Of a stretch of DNA of 6,459 bases, positions 6,371 through 6,459 are shown in pieces. Each line of letters starts with the position of its first letter. The first letter of the stretch is position 1. This DNA comes from Pseudomonadota bacterium (GTDB lineage: Bacteria; Pseudomonadota; Alphaproteobacteria; Acetobacterales; Acetobacteraceae). The notes below the pieces were generated by a model. It had not been told where the DNA came from, ran no database searches, and saw only the letters and a program-made list of their open reading frames with translations. The stretch lies in contig JAJXSZ010000183.1 of the NCBI GenBank assembly GCA_021784255.1, forward strand, positions 1 through 6,459, written 5' to 3'. The position numbers and the translations under genes were made by a program.

Positions 6371-6424
6371 CCTAGAGCAATAGCCGACCAGATAGAATCA
6401 TCTGGTCGGATTTCTTGCTCCAGG
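6371..6424. repeat. 54-base imperfect palindrome, probable dispersed intergenic repeat (REP/MITE-like)
   Basis: The inner arms CCGACCAGAT (6384-6393) and ATCTGGTCGG (6400-6409) are perfect inverse complements around a 6-base centre. The outer arms CCTAGAGCAA (6371-6380) and TTGCTCCAGG (6415-6424) match at 9 of 10 positions, with spacers of 3 and 5 bases. It is less GC-rich than its surroundings. Short palindromes with AGAGCA...TGCTC ends are common dispersed repeats in alphaproteobacteria, as I recall. Only one copy is in this window, so 'repeat' is inference. It lies upstream of the hydrolase gene and has no U-run to make it a classical terminator. The 35 bases beyond it hold nothing I recognise. 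Confidence 0.6.
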
Positions 6425-6459
6425 AAACTTGGAATCCAGAGCACCTTATCTCCGTTCTA

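Noticed and set aside
6429..6451. TTGGAA and TTATCT as a possible plus-strand promoter near the right edge.
   Set aside because: The spacing is 11 bases instead of about 17, and no plus-strand gene follows in the window.

Overview
The window is a GC-rich stretch of what looks like an alphaproteobacterial chromosome. The high GC, the dense gene packing, the GTG starts and the family mix (class III CoA-transferase, crotonase, tartrate/D-malate dehydrogenase, AstE/AspA-type hydrolase, B12-regulated TonB receptor) suggest a Rhodospirillales or Acetobacteraceae relative. That placement is inference only. I see no tRNA, rRNA, CRISPR array, transposase or phage gene.

Layout, right to left. Most of the window reads on the minus strand. 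At the right edge (6371-6424) a long imperfect palindrome, probably a dispersed intergenic repeat, lies upstream of a minus-strand zinc hydrolase of the succinylglutamate desuccinylase/aspartoacylase family (5413-6339). This gene converges, with a 7-base gap, on the only plus-strand gene, a tartrate/D-malate dehydrogenase-type oxidative decarboxylase (4332-5405). An 82-base spacer (4250-4331) separates the dehydrogenase from a divergent minus-strand run. That run is a CaiB/BaiF (class III) CoA-transferase (3041-4249), a crotonase-fold protein overlapping it by 4 bases (2217-3044), and a small sulfotransferase-family protein 18 bases further on (1482-2198).

Only 11 bases after the sulfotransferase stop begins a well-conserved cobalamin riboswitch (1282-1470), followed by a leader with a hairpin beside the ribosome binding site. 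It precedes a TonB-dependent outer-membrane receptor (1172 down to the left edge, 390 residues visible, C-terminus outside the window), very probably a BtuB-type corrinoid importer repressed by B12.

How the genes may work together: the CoA-transferase and crotonase are translationally coupled and probably act in sequence on one organic acid, activating it as a CoA thioester and then remodelling the acyl-CoA. The divergent dehydrogenase handles 2-hydroxy-dicarboxylates such as D-malate or tartrate, so a shared carboxylic-acid catabolic theme is reasonable but unproven. The crotonase lacks both glutamates used by true enoyl-CoA hydratases, so 'hydratase' is probably the wrong label. The riboswitch-receptor pair looks functionally separate from the upstream cluster, although its spacing means it needs a promoter inside the sulfotransferase gene or read-through transcription. 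I found no convincing wholly new system. The most unusual points are the crotonase active site, the riboswitch placement and its remodelled P5 arm, and the palindromic repeat.
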